A stretch of DNA of 64,000 bases, taken from contig JADJGV010000003.1 in assembly GCA_016707895.1 (NCBI GenBank), forward strand, positions 62,001-126,000. The letters are read 5' to 3'. A program made the position numbers and the translations under genes. Below are positions 26,152 to 35,902 of the stretch, one piece after another. The stretch comes from Myxococcales bacterium (GTDB lineage Bacteria; Myxococcota_A; Polyangia; Haliangiales; Haliangiaceae). Numbering within the stretch: position 1 is the first letter of the stretch; every line of letters starts with the position of its first letter. Under the pieces are notes generated by a model. It did not search any database. It saw only the letters and a list, made by a program, of their open reading frames with translations, and was not told the DNA's origin.

Positions 26152-26178
26152 TGTCGATCGGCGCTGCGCTCGTTCGAC
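26152..26178 (+). promoter_or_regulatory. Candidate ECF42-type promoter
   Basis: TGTCGA (26152-26157) is followed after 17 bases by CGAC (26175-26178), 34 bases before the DGPF gene. As I recall, ECF42 sigma factors recognise TGTCGA as -35 and a CGA/TC-like -10. A site here would mean autoregulation of the DGPF-sigma pair. Confidence 0.45.
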
Positions 26179-26212
26179 CCACGGGTGCAAGCCACGAACA
26201 GGAGCCCGACCG

Positions 26213-26569
26213 ATGCAATACCTCTGCTTGATCTACGACGACGAGAAGCTGATCGACAACCTGCCGCCCGCCGAGCGCGGCGCGTTCTTCGGCGAGTACG
26301 GGGCCTTCACCAAGGACATCAAGGCCTCGGGTCACTTCGTCGGCGGCGACGCGCTGCAACCGGTGGCCACCGCCACCACGGTCCGCATCCGCGACGGCAA
26401 GGTCGCGACCACCGACGGTCCGTTCGCCGAGACCCGCGAACAGCTCGGGGGCTACTACCTGATCGAGGCCAAGGACCTCGACGAGGCGCTCAAGATCGCC
26501 GCCCGCATCCCGAGCGCGCGCTACGGCTCGATCGAGGTGCGGCCGATCATGGTCTTCACCGGCATGTGA
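26213..26569 (+). CDS. YCII/DGPF-domain protein
   Basis: A 118-residue protein of the YCII-related (DGPF) family: MQYLCLIYDDEKLIDNLP start, and the hallmark TTDGPFAETREQLGGYYLIE near residue 64. The ferredoxin-like fold family has no settled function. It is typically encoded next to ECF42 sigma factors, as it is here (19 bases before the sigma gene). It may be a target or partner of that regulon. AGGAG lies upstream of the ATG. Confidence 0.93.
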   Translation: MQYLCLIYDDEKLIDNLPPAERGAFFGEYGAFTKDIKASGHFVGGDALQPVATATTVRIRDGKVATTDGPFAETREQLGGYYLIEAKDLDEALKIAARIPSARYGSIEVRPIMVFTGM

Positions 26570-26576
26570 CCGGGCG

Positions 26577-26582
26577 TAGAGT
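26577..26582 (+). promoter_or_regulatory. candidate -10 hexamer TAGAGT
   Basis: TAGAGT lies between the DGPF stop and the sigma GTG (6 bases before it), so the sigma gene may also be transcribed on its own. Confidence 0.3.
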
Positions 26583-26588
26583 GCCGTC

Positions 26589-27836
26589 GTGACCGCCGCG
26601 ATCGAAGCCGCGTTCCGCGCCGAGCGCGCGCGGGTGCTGGCGTCGACCCTGCGGGTCTGCAACGGCGACTTCGACCTCGCCGAGGAGGCGGTGCAGGAGG
26701 CGTTCGCCGCCGCCACCGCGGCCTGGGCCGACGGCCCGCCCGCCGAGCCGCGCGGCTGGCTGGTGCAGGTGGCGCGCAACAAGGCCATCGACACCATCCG
26801 CCGCCGGGTCAAGCTGCGGGCGATCGTCGCCGACGAGGCCCGCCCCGAGGCCGCGATCGAGCCGGCGGCGGCCGCGGTCGGCGACGATCGGCTGCGCCTG
26901 ATCTTCACCTGCTGCCACCCGGCGCTGGCGCCCGAGGCGCAGGTGGCGCTGACCTTGCGGACGCTGGGCGGGCTGACCACCGACGAGATCGCGCGCGCGT
27001 TCCTGGCCGCGCCGGCGACGATGGCGCAGCGGCTGGTGCGGGCCAAGACCAAGATCCGCGAGGCCCGCATCCCGTACGAGGTGCCCGAGGCCAGCGAGCT
27101 CGGCGCGCGCGCCGCCGCGGTGATGGCGGTGGTGTACCTGGTGTTCAACGAGGGCTACGCCGCCACCGCGGGCGACGACCTGGTGCGGCGCGAGCTGTGC
27201 GTCGAGGCGATCCGCCTGGGCCGGCTGCTGGTCGAGCTGACCGCGAGCGACCGCCCCGAGCTGGCCGCGGCCCACGCCGAGGCCGGCGGCCTGCTGGCGC
27301 TGATGCTCTTGCACGACGCGCGGCGCGCCGCGCGCACCGACGCCGCGGGCGATCTGGTGCTGCTCGAGGAGCAAGATCGCGCGCGCTGGGATCGCGCGCA
27401 GATCGACGAGGCGCTGGCGCTGGTGCCGCCGGCGCTGCGGCGACGCGGCGGGCCCGGCCCCTACGCGCTGCAGGCGGCGATCGCGGCGCTGCACGGCCAG
27501 GCCACGACCGCAGCGGCGACCGACTGGCCGCAGATCGCCGCGCTGTTCGGCGAGCTCTTGCGCCGCCACGGCTCGCCGGTGGTCGCGCTCAACCGCGCGG
27601 TGGCGATCGCGATGGTCGACGGCCCGGCCGCCGGGCTGGCGCTGATCGAGCCGCTCGCCGACGACCTCGCCGACTACCACCTGTGGCACGCGGCGCGCGC
27701 CGATCTGCTGCGCCGGCTGGGCCGCACCGACGCCGCGGTCGCGGCCTATCGCGCCGCGCTGGCCCGGGTGGGCAGCGAGCCCGAGCGGCGGTTCTTGACC
27801 CGCCGGCTGACCGCGCTCACAGGCGCCGCGCGCTAG
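26589..27836 (+). CDS. ECF42-type RNA polymerase sigma factor with TPR-like C-terminal extension
   Basis: A 415-residue sigma factor, twice the usual ECF length. Sigma region 2 covers about residues 10-80 (DFDLAEEAVQEAFAAA; WLVQVARNKAID), region 4 about 115-170 (LTLRTLGGLTTDEIARAFL). A long C-terminal helical extension contains VYLVFNEGYAA, then TPR-like pairs (SPVVALNRAVAIAMVDGPAAG). This extension plus the adjacent DGPF gene is the ECF42 signature; no anti-sigma gene is present, and the extension is thought to control activity. The stop overlaps that of the convergent radical SAM gene in a CTAG. Confidence 0.93.
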   Translation: MTAAIEAAFRAERARVLASTLRVCNGDFDLAEEAVQEAFAAATAAWADGPPAEPRGWLVQVARNKAIDTIRRRVKLRAIVADEARPEAAIEPAAAAVGDDRLRLIFTCCHPALAPEAQVALTLRTLGGLTTDEIARAFLAAPATMAQRLVRAKTKIREARIPYEVPEASELGARAAAVMAVVYLVFNEGYAATAGDDLVRRELCVEAIRLGRLLVELTASDRPELAAAHAEAGGLLALMLLHDARRAARTDAAGDLVLLEEQDRARWDRAQIDEALALVPPALRRRGGPGPYALQAAIAALHGQATTAAATDWPQIAALFGELLRRHGSPVVALNRAVAIAMVDGPAAGLALIEPLADDLADYHLWHAARADLLRRLGRTDAAVAAYRAALARVGSEPERRFLTRRLTALTGAAR

Positions 27837-29938
27837 CCCAGCAGCCGATGCAGCGCGGCGCCGAGCGGGTCGAGCTCGGCCAGGCTCAGGTCGCAGCGCA
27901 GCTCCATGGCGGCGGCCTGATCGGCCAGCGCGCGCATCGCTCGCGCCGGCTCGGTGGTCTCGACCTCGATCGTCGGGTGCTGCCGGTGGTGCGCGCGATC
28001 GGGCCGACGCACGGTCGCGACGTCGGGCCGCGTGAAGGTCGCGGCGGCCCAGGCGTCGAGCGTGATCAGCTCGGCGGGCTGCCAGGTGCGTTTGGGCTGG
28101 CCGCGGGCCGGCGGATCGAACCACAGCCGCGCGTGCACCCGCACCCGGGCGGCGGTGAGCGCGCGCGCGAACGCGCCGGCGCGGTAGCCGACCACGGCCA
28201 GCCGCTTGCGATCGGGCGCCGGGTCGATCAGCACCAGCGCGCCGCAGCGGGTCGCGCGCTCGCCGAGCGTCGCGGCCAGGCGCGCCGCCGCGGCGTCGGC
28301 GTCCGGGCCCCAATAGCCGAACGTCAGCCGCGGGTGGGTCGGCCGCGGCTCGCCCAGCCGCTGCTTGGCGGCGATCAGCGCCGCGTTATCGACGGTGTCG
28401 AACACCACCTCGATCGCCAGCCGGCGCGCGCCGGCCCACGCCGCCAGCGCGTCGCGCAGCGTCGGCAGCCCGACGAAGCGGTGATCGCGGCCGAACAGCG
28501 GCACCCGCGCGAGCGCGTGATCGCCGTGGGGCCAGGCCCGCCCGCCGGGCAGGACCACCGACGCGGCGGCCACCAGCGCGTCGCGATCGGCGCGCGACGC
28601 CGCGCGCGCCGCGGCCAGCACCGTCGCGTCGTCGTGGACGTGGACGCCGTCGGGGTCGACCTCGGCGCCGCGCTTCCACGCCAGCGCGCGCAGCTCGGGG
28701 AACGCGTCGTCCGCCGCGTACTGCGCGGCCATGACCGTCGCGCCGATCGCCACCAGCTCCCGCGGCGACGCCTCGGGGTAGTCGCGGGCCACGTCCGCGC
28801 TGCCGAGCACGCCCTCGTCGGCGAACAGCCGCAGCCATGGCGCGGGATACGCGCCGTCCGGCGTCCACCCCGGCAGCAGCTCGGCGAGGTACGCCGCGGC
28901 CGCGGCCGGGTCGTGGAACCGCGCCACCATCAGGCACTCGCCGCTGTTGTTGCCCGAGAAGCTCTGCCACACCGCGAGCCGCGGCGGCGCCGGGGGAGGC
29001 ACCTGCGGCAACGCGCGCGCGCACCCGATCCGCGGCGCCGGCGCGTTCATCGCGGCCACCGCGGTGCGCCAGGCATCTAGCAGCTCGGCGGCGGTCGCGC
29101 CCGGCGCGCTCGCGGCCTGGAACGAGCAGCTCTGGACCCGACGATCGGGCGTCACGCTGATGAAGTCGCGGCCGGCGCCGCAGTCGCCCGCCGCGTCGCG
29201 CCCGTCGAGCCGCGCCACGCCCAGCCGATCGCCCAGGCACACCGACACCCGGCACGGCAGGGGGCTGGCCTCGACGATCGCGGCCAGCCGGCGCTCGCCG
29301 GCCGCGTCGAGCTGCCGCGCCGGATCGCCGCCGACGTACGACAACAGCGACACGTCGCGAGCGCCGCGGGCGGCCAGCTCGACGAGCAGCGCCGGCAGCG
29401 CCGCCAGCCGCGCCGCATCGCACAGCACGTTGGCGCCCCAGCGCTGACCAGCGTCGGCCAGCACCGCCGCGGGCGCGCGCCAGTCGACGCCGTCGTAGAT
29501 CGACAACCGCACCACGCCGAACCGCCCGGCGAACGGCCCCCAGCTGGCGCGATCGATCCGCGTGCCGTTGGTGGTCACGTGCTGCGCCAGCGCTGTCGTT
29601 GCGGCGAGCTCGGCCACCAGCTCGGCGAAGCCACGGAACACGAACGGCTCGCCGCCGCCGTAGGCGACCTCGAGCGTGCCCGCCGCCGCCAGCCCGCGCA
29701 GCGCCGCCGCGGCGGTGGCCACGGTCCACTGGCTCGGTCGCGTCGCGTCGCGCGAGCAGAAGTCGCACGCCAGGTTGCACGCGTTGGTGATCCCGAACAT
29801 CGCCACGCGCGGCGCGGCGCGGCGCAGCCCGCGGGTCGCGGCGGTGGCCACCCGCACGTGGACGCCGCTGGCCGGCTGGAAGTACAGCGCCGCGCCGTCG
29901 AGCGGGTGGTGGCGGAAGGCGTGGCGGTCGGGCGTCAC
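27833..29938 (-). CDS. Radical SAM protein with long uncharacterised C-terminal region
   Basis: A 701-residue protein. The cluster motif CNLACDFC at residues 54-61 is followed by YGGGEPFVFRGF (SAM-binding) and a TNGTRID strand, giving a clear radical SAM barrel to about residue 240. A SPASM-like Cys region (SVTPDRRVQSCSF) follows. Residues about 330-700 are not assignable; they include SGNNSGECLMVARFHDP and LTFGYWGPDADAAAARLA. A GTG start has TAAGCT 6 bases upstream. No precursor peptide gene is adjacent, so a RiPP role is unsupported. Confidence 0.75.
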   Translation of the reverse strand: MTPDRHAFRHHPLDGAALYFQPASGVHVRVATAATRGLRRAAPRVAMFGITNACNLACDFCSRDATRPSQWTVATAAAALRGLAAAGTLEVAYGGGEPFVFRGFAELVAELAATTALAQHVTTNGTRIDRASWGPFAGRFGVVRLSIYDGVDWRAPAAVLADAGQRWGANVLCDAARLAALPALLVELAARGARDVSLLSYVGGDPARQLDAAGERRLAAIVEASPLPCRVSVCLGDRLGVARLDGRDAAGDCGAGRDFISVTPDRRVQSCSFQAASAPGATAAELLDAWRTAVAAMNAPAPRIGCARALPQVPPPAPPRLAVWQSFSGNNSGECLMVARFHDPAAAAAYLAELLPGWTPDGAYPAPWLRLFADEGVLGSADVARDYPEASPRELVAIGATVMAAQYAADDAFPELRALAWKRGAEVDPDGVHVHDDATVLAAARAASRADRDALVAAASVVLPGGRAWPHGDHALARVPLFGRDHRFVGLPTLRDALAAWAGARRLAIEVVFDTVDNAALIAAKQRLGEPRPTHPRLTFGYWGPDADAAAARLAATLGERATRCGALVLIDPAPDRKRLAVVGYRAGAFARALTAARVRVHARLWFDPPARGQPKRTWQPAELITLDAWAAATFTRPDVATVRRPDRAHHRQHPTIEVETTEPARAMRALADQAAAMELRCDLSLAELDPLGAALHRLLG

Positions 29939-29944
29939 GGCGCG

Positions 29945-29950
29945 AGCTTA
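29945..29950 (-). promoter_or_regulatory. candidate -10 hexamer TAAGCT, leaderless start
   Basis: TAAGCT ends 6 bases before the radical SAM GTG (29938). Its first three bases are the TAA stop of the upstream gene. Confidence 0.35.
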
Positions 29951-30796
29951 CGCCGTCAGCGCGTCGAGCCAGCCCTCGATCGGGCCGCGGCGCACCATGC
30001 CGCCGAGGTCGAAGGCGGTCAGATCATCGACGCCGGCCGCGCGCGCGATCGCGACGTCGCGCGCCAGCTCGTCCGGCCCCCGGTACGCCGGCTCGTCGCC
30101 GAGCGCCCCGGTCGACACGCAGCCCAACGACAGCGCCGCCCGCGCGCCGAACCGCGCCCGCGCCAGCCGCGCGGTCACGCCCAGCAGCGCCTCGGCGCGA
30201 CGGCGCCCGACCAGCCCTCGCGACCAGCCCTCGTACAGCGACGTGTAGGCCATGACGCTGTGGCGATCGACCGGCAGCGCGGTGACCGGCGTGCCCAGCA
30301 GCCGCTGCACCCACTCGCCGGCGACCTCGGCCACCACGAACGGCAGCACCGCGGTCGAGACCGGCCGCGCCGCGCGCCACCGCGTGACCGCCGCGATCAG
30401 CGCGGCCCGCCCGGCGACGTAGTCGGCCCGCGTCGGGCGGCCTTCGAACGTCAGCCGTCCGCCGCGCCACGCCGCGAGCTGCGCCATCGGCGGCTCGAGG
30501 TCGAGCACCAGCTCGGTGCCGGCCGGCGTCGAGGCCAGCGCCCGATCGGCGAACACGGTGAACGCCGCCGCCGACGTCACGCTGACCCAGCGGCCGTCGG
30601 CGTCGTCGATCATCGGCCACAGCGCCAGCGTCACGCCGGCGTCGACGATCCGCGCCGCCGCCGCCGCCAGCCCCGGCAGCTCGGGCGGCCGCACCGCCAG
30701 CGCCAGCTCGACGCCGCGCGCGCGCAAGGCCGCGAGCAGCGCCGGCCGCGCCACCTCGTCGTACGACAGCGTCTCGCACCACACCCGGCGGCGCAC
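29948..30796 (-). CDS. Putative TIM-barrel protein (glycosyl-hydrolase-like)
   Basis: A 282-residue cytoplasmic protein. Repeating strand-helix units suggest a TIM barrel: MRRRVWCETLSYDE, VELALAVRP, VTLALWPMIDDADGRW, LVLDLEPPMAQL, AVLPFVVAEVAG, HSVMAYTSLYEGW, LSLGCVSTGAL, DDLTAFDLGGMVRRG. LDLEPP and MAYTSLYEGW resemble active-site edges of glycosidase-like barrels. No exact family was recognised. GTG start with TAGTAT 7 bases upstream. It sits just upstream of the radical SAM gene on the same strand. Confidence 0.6.
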   Translation of the reverse strand: MRRRVWCETLSYDEVARPALLAALRARGVELALAVRPPELPGLAAAAARIVDAGVTLALWPMIDDADGRWVSVTSAAAFTVFADRALASTPAGTELVLDLEPPMAQLAAWRGGRLTFEGRPTRADYVAGRAALIAAVTRWRAARPVSTAVLPFVVAEVAGEWVQRLLGTPVTALPVDRHSVMAYTSLYEGWSRGLVGRRRAEALLGVTARLARARFGARAALSLGCVSTGALGDEPAYRGPDELARDVAIARAAGVDDLTAFDLGGMVRRGPIEGWLDALTA

Positions 30797-30803
30797 CCAC
30801 CGG

Positions 30804-30810
30804 ATACTAT
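30804..30810. promoter_or_regulatory. Overlapping divergent -10 hexamers (TAGTAT / TACTAT)
   Basis: In ATACTAT the minus strand reads TAGTAT (30804-30809), 7 bases from the GTG at 30796. The plus strand reads TACTAT (30805-30810), 8 bases from the ATG at 30819. The two starts are only 22 bases apart, so the promoters should exclude each other. Confidence 0.5.
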
Positions 30811-30818
30811 CGTCGCCG

Positions 30819-31889
30819 ATGCGAATTCTCTACGGCGTGGTCGGCGAAGGCATGGGCCACGCGATGCGCTCGCGGGTCGTGCTCGAGCACCTGGTCGCCG
30901 CGGGTCACGAGGTCGAGATCATGGCCTCGGGGCGCGCGGTCGACTTCCTCGGCAAGCGGTTCGAAGGCGTCAACCGCATCCACGGCCTGCACATGATCCT
31001 CGAGGAGAACCGCGTCCGCCGCGGCAAGACGCTGTGGTCGAACGTGGTCGGCGGCGCGCTCGGCCTGCCCGGCAACATCGGCGCGTACTTCGACCTGATC
31101 GGCGGGTTCGAGCCCGAGGTGGTGATCAGCGACTTCGAGTCGTGGACCTACCTCTACGGCAAGACCCACCAGCTGCCGGTGCTGTCGATCGACAACATGC
31201 AGATCATCCACCGCTGCGCGCTGCCCGACGACGTGATCGGCGACGACGACGTGGCGTTCCAGCTGACCAAGGCCTTCATCAAGGCCAAGCTGCCGTTCTG
31301 CGACGCGTACTACATCACGTCGTTCTTCCGGCCGCCGATCCGCAAGCCCGACACCTACCTGTTCCCGCCGATCCTGCGCCCCGAGATCCTCGCCGCGACG
31401 CCGACGCCCGGCGACCACCTGCTGGTCTACCAGTCGGGCGCCAGCGCCGCGCTCGAGGCCGCGCTCCACGACCTCGGCCGCGAGTGCCGCATCTACGGCA
31501 TGCGGCCCGGCCTCGCCGCCGAGGAGCGCGCCGGCGCGCTGCGCTTCATGCCGTTCTCCGAGGCGACGTTCATCGCCGACCTCGCGAGCTGCGCGGGCGT
31601 GGTCGCCGGCGGCGGCTTCACGCTGATGGGCGAGGCGGTGTACCTGCGCAAGCCGATGCTGGCGATCCCGCTGGCCGGCCAGTTCGAGCAGATCATGAAC
31701 GCGCGCTACCTGGCCCGCGAGGGCTACGGCCTGGCCGCCGCCGACGCCGCCGAGCCCGGCCTGCTGGGCCGCTTCGTCGAGCGCCTGCCCGACCTGGCGG
31801 CGCGGCTCGCCGGCTACCACCAGGACGGCAACCGCGAGCTGCTCACCGCGGTCGATCACTTCCTGACGATCGCCGCGCAGCCGCGGTGA
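30819..31889 (+). CDS. MJ1255/VC2487-type glycosyltransferase
   Basis: A 356-residue GT-B enzyme. It starts MRILYGVVGEGMGHAMRSRV, the Gly-rich acceptor loop seen in MurG-like and MJ1255-type proteins, and continues VISDFESWTYLYG and SIDNMQIIHRC. The C-terminal donor half has GGGFTLMGEAVYLRKPMLAIP and EQIMNARYL, as in family 28/UDP-glycosyltransferase relatives. Sugar and acceptor unknown. Leaderless-type start with TACTAT 8 bases upstream. Confidence 0.85.
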   Translation: MRILYGVVGEGMGHAMRSRVVLEHLVAAGHEVEIMASGRAVDFLGKRFEGVNRIHGLHMILEENRVRRGKTLWSNVVGGALGLPGNIGAYFDLIGGFEPEVVISDFESWTYLYGKTHQLPVLSIDNMQIIHRCALPDDVIGDDDVAFQLTKAFIKAKLPFCDAYYITSFFRPPIRKPDTYLFPPILRPEILAATPTPGDHLLVYQSGASAALEAALHDLGRECRIYGMRPGLAAEERAGALRFMPFSEATFIADLASCAGVVAGGGFTLMGEAVYLRKPMLAIPLAGQFEQIMNARYLAREGYGLAAADAAEPGLLGRFVERLPDLAARLAGYHQDGNRELLTAVDHFLTIAAQPR

Positions 31890-31899
31890 TCGCCGGGGC

Positions 31900-32355
31900 T
31901 CACTCGCCGCGCGCGCCGTAGTGGCGCGCCAGCCACGCGTCGGCCGAGCCGCCCTCGAGCGGCCAGCCGTAGAACTCGCGCGGGCCGGTCGGCGGATGAT
32001 CGATCACCAGCTTGTAGTCCGCGCCGTCGGGGCCGCGCGCCGGCACGATCCGGAACGCCGAGCGCATCGTCGTGCCGGACGCCGGCAGCACGAACTCCAG
32101 CTCGCCGCCGTCGACCTCGTGGAAGAAGAGCTCGAAGTCGCCCTTCCACACCGTGCGCTGCTGGCGGACGCCGCTGCCGCCCTCGTCGAACAGCACCAGG
32201 TGGAAGCGCTCGGTCGGGCGCTTGGGCGCGTGATCCAGCCAGACCCGCTCGTGCAGCAGCTCGGCGGCGCGGTCGGGCGGCAGCGGCTGCTTGCGCGCCT
32301 CGGGGGTGCCGCAGGCGGCGACGGTGGCGGCGACGGCCAGCAGGGCGATCTTCAT
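31900..32355 (-). CDS. Predicted lipoprotein
   Basis: A 151-residue lipoprotein with signal MKIALLAVAATVAACG (Cys15). The mature part is strand-rich: RFHLVLFDEGGSGVRQQRTVWKG, FELFFHEVDGGELEFVLPA and REFYGWPLEGGSADAW. No family recognised. ATG 32355 is chosen because the signal begins there and TATCGT lies 6 bases upstream on the minus strand. Divergent from the alpha/beta hydrolase, with starts 17 bases apart. Confidence 0.72.
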   Translation of the reverse strand: MKIALLAVAATVAACGTPEARKQPLPPDRAAELLHERVWLDHAPKRPTERFHLVLFDEGGSGVRQQRTVWKGDFELFFHEVDGGELEFVLPASGTTMRSAFRIVPARGPDGADYKLVIDHPPTGPREFYGWPLEGGSADAWLARHYGARGE

Positions 32356-32360
32356 GGCGG

Positions 32361-32367
32361 TACGATA
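32361..32367. promoter_or_regulatory. Overlapping divergent -10 hexamers (TACGAT / TATCGT)
   Basis: TACGATA contains TACGAT on the plus strand (32361-32366, 6 bases before the GTG at 32373). It also contains TATCGT on the minus strand (32362-32367, 6 bases before the ATG at 32355). Both genes would be leaderless and share one site. Confidence 0.55.
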
Positions 32368-32372
32368 GCGCG

Positions 32373-33191
32373 GTGACCGCACCCGCGACCTGGGTTTCGT
32401 CCGTCGTCGATGGCTGGTCGGTGACCACCGTCGACGGCCCCGGCGTGACGTTGATCTGGCTGCACGGCCTGGGCGAGCACGCCGCGACGTTCGCGCCGGC
32501 GATCGCCCACCTGCCGCAGCACCGCCACCTGCTGCTCGATCTGCCCGGGCACGGCGGCGCCCGCGCGCTCGAGGCCGCCGCCCGCGCGCCGTGGTCGCGG
32601 CCGCCGTCGATCGTCGAGACCGCGGCGCACCTGACCGACCTGCTGATCGCGCGGGGCCCGGCGGTGGTGATCGGCCACTCGCTGGGCGGCGTGATCGCGC
32701 TCGCGCTGGCCGAGCGCACCCCTGCCAACCTGCGCGCGGTGATCGACGTCGACGGCAACGTCGCGCTCGCCGACTGCACCTACTCCAGCCAGATCGCGGC
32801 GTACGCCGAGGAGGACTTCGTCGCCCATGGCCACGCCGCGGTGTGCGACCGCCTCGCGGCCCACGCCGATCCGATCGTCCGCGGCTACGGCGCGCGCATG
32901 CGCACCGCGTCGCCGGCGCAGCTGTGGCGCTACTCGCACGACCTGGTCGACGCCTCGACGCCCGAGACCTCGGCGCGCCGTCGGGCGGCGGTGGCCGCGC
33001 CGCTCAGCTACGTCGCCGGTCACCCCGGCGGGGCGTCGCCGCGCTCGCGCGAGCTGCTCGCGGCGGCCGGGGTGAACGTCCACGAGATCGCGCCCGCCGG
33101 CCACTGGCCGTTCGTCGAGCACCCCGCGCGCTTCGCCGAGGTGGTCGCCGCGCTGGTCGGCCTCAGTTCGACGCCAGCACGTGGCAGGTGA
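32373..33191 (+). CDS. Alpha/beta hydrolase
   Basis: A 272-residue alpha/beta-fold hydrolase. LIWLHGLGEHAATF carries the oxyanion HG, VVIGHSLGGVIALAL the nucleophile elbow (GHSLG), a DVDGN segment follows and EIAPAGHWPFVEHPARFAE supplies the catalytic His. An Asp for the triad is plausible near the cap but not pinned down. Substrate unknown. GTG start with TACGAT at leaderless spacing. Its 3' end overlaps the convergent secreted-protein gene by 29 bases. Confidence 0.85.
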   Translation: MTAPATWVSSVVDGWSVTTVDGPGVTLIWLHGLGEHAATFAPAIAHLPQHRHLLLDLPGHGGARALEAAARAPWSRPPSIVETAAHLTDLLIARGPAVVIGHSLGGVIALALAERTPANLRAVIDVDGNVALADCTYSSQIAAYAEEDFVAHGHAAVCDRLAAHADPIVRGYGARMRTASPAQLWRYSHDLVDASTPETSARRRAAVAAPLSYVAGHPGGASPRSRELLAAAGVNVHEIAPAGHWPFVEHPARFAEVVAALVGLSSTPARGR

Positions 33192-33759
33192 GCTTGGACC
33201 AGTCGGGCGCCTTGGCCTTGGCCTCGGCCTCGGGCAGCTCGCAGCCGACGGTGAACACCACCGCCTTGCCGACCGCGAAGTACACGCCGTAGGTGCGCAC
33301 GCCGGCCTTGGTGGTCTGCTCCTGGGTGACCTTCTTGTAGCTGCCGGGGTCGAGCTGGAACAGGGCCACGACCGACTCGTGATGGCGGGTGATCACCGCC
33401 TCGATCGCCGGCTTGAGCTTGACCCGCTTGCGCAGCGCCTTCTCCTGCGCGTCGAGCGCGCGCACGCACGCGCGGTCCGCGTCGGCGACGTCGGCCGCCG
33501 GATCGCTCGCGGTGTACCAGCCGCCGTCGCGCTCGTAGAGGTAGGCCAGCTCGGCCGACTTGAACACCTTGCCGCGCTGGGCGTACGGCACGTTGCGCAG
33601 CACCCGCGCGGCGATCGGCGTGCCGACCGTCGACGCGTCGCAGCCGCCGTCGCGCAGCGCCACGTAGGCGTCGCGGATCGGGCTGTCGGCGTGGGCGAGG
33701 GCGGGCGCGGCGACGAGCGCGGCGGTGATGAGCGCGAGCGCGAGGCGAGGCTGGGGCAT
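33163..33759 (-). CDS. Secreted hypothetical protein
   Basis: A 198-residue protein with a classical signal peptide, MPQPRLALALITAALVAAPALAHA, cleaved after AHA (given here as LALALITAALVAAPALAHA). The mature part has two Cys pairs' worth of residues (GGCDAS, RACVRA, VGCELPE, LTCHVL) likely forming disulfides. A KVFKSAELAYLYERDGGWY segment and a Lys-rich C-terminal half follow. Periplasmic. AAGGAG lies just upstream of the ATG, unlike its leaderless neighbours. Family unknown. Confidence 0.72.
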   Translation of the reverse strand: MPQPRLALALITAALVAAPALAHADSPIRDAYVALRDGGCDASTVGTPIAARVLRNVPYAQRGKVFKSAELAYLYERDGGWYTASDPAADVADADRACVRALDAQEKALRKRVKLKPAIEAVITRHHESVVALFQLDPGSYKKVTQEQTTKAGVRTYGVYFAVGKAVVFTVGCELPEAEAKAKAPDWSKLTCHVLASN

Positions 33760-33818
33760 GCGGTCTCCTTGGGTTGGTGCAGCGGTGGCGTGATCCATGA
33801 CGGCGACGCGGGCGTCGC

Positions 33819-35855
<2,037 letters not shown>

Positions 35856-35862
35856 CGGCGGA

Positions 35863-35868
35863 ACGGTA
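35863..35868 (-). promoter_or_regulatory. candidate -10 hexamer TACCGT, leaderless start
   Basis: TACCGT ends 7 bases before the AAA+ GTG at 35855 and helps choose that start. Confidence 0.4.
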
Positions 35869-35902
35869 ACACCTCCCGCGGCCGGAAGGCCCGCGCGCGG
35901 TC

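Noticed and set aside
27833..30796. RiPP cluster around the radical SAM gene
   Set aside because: No short precursor-like gene with a leader and core was found beside it, and the gaps are only 3-22 bases.
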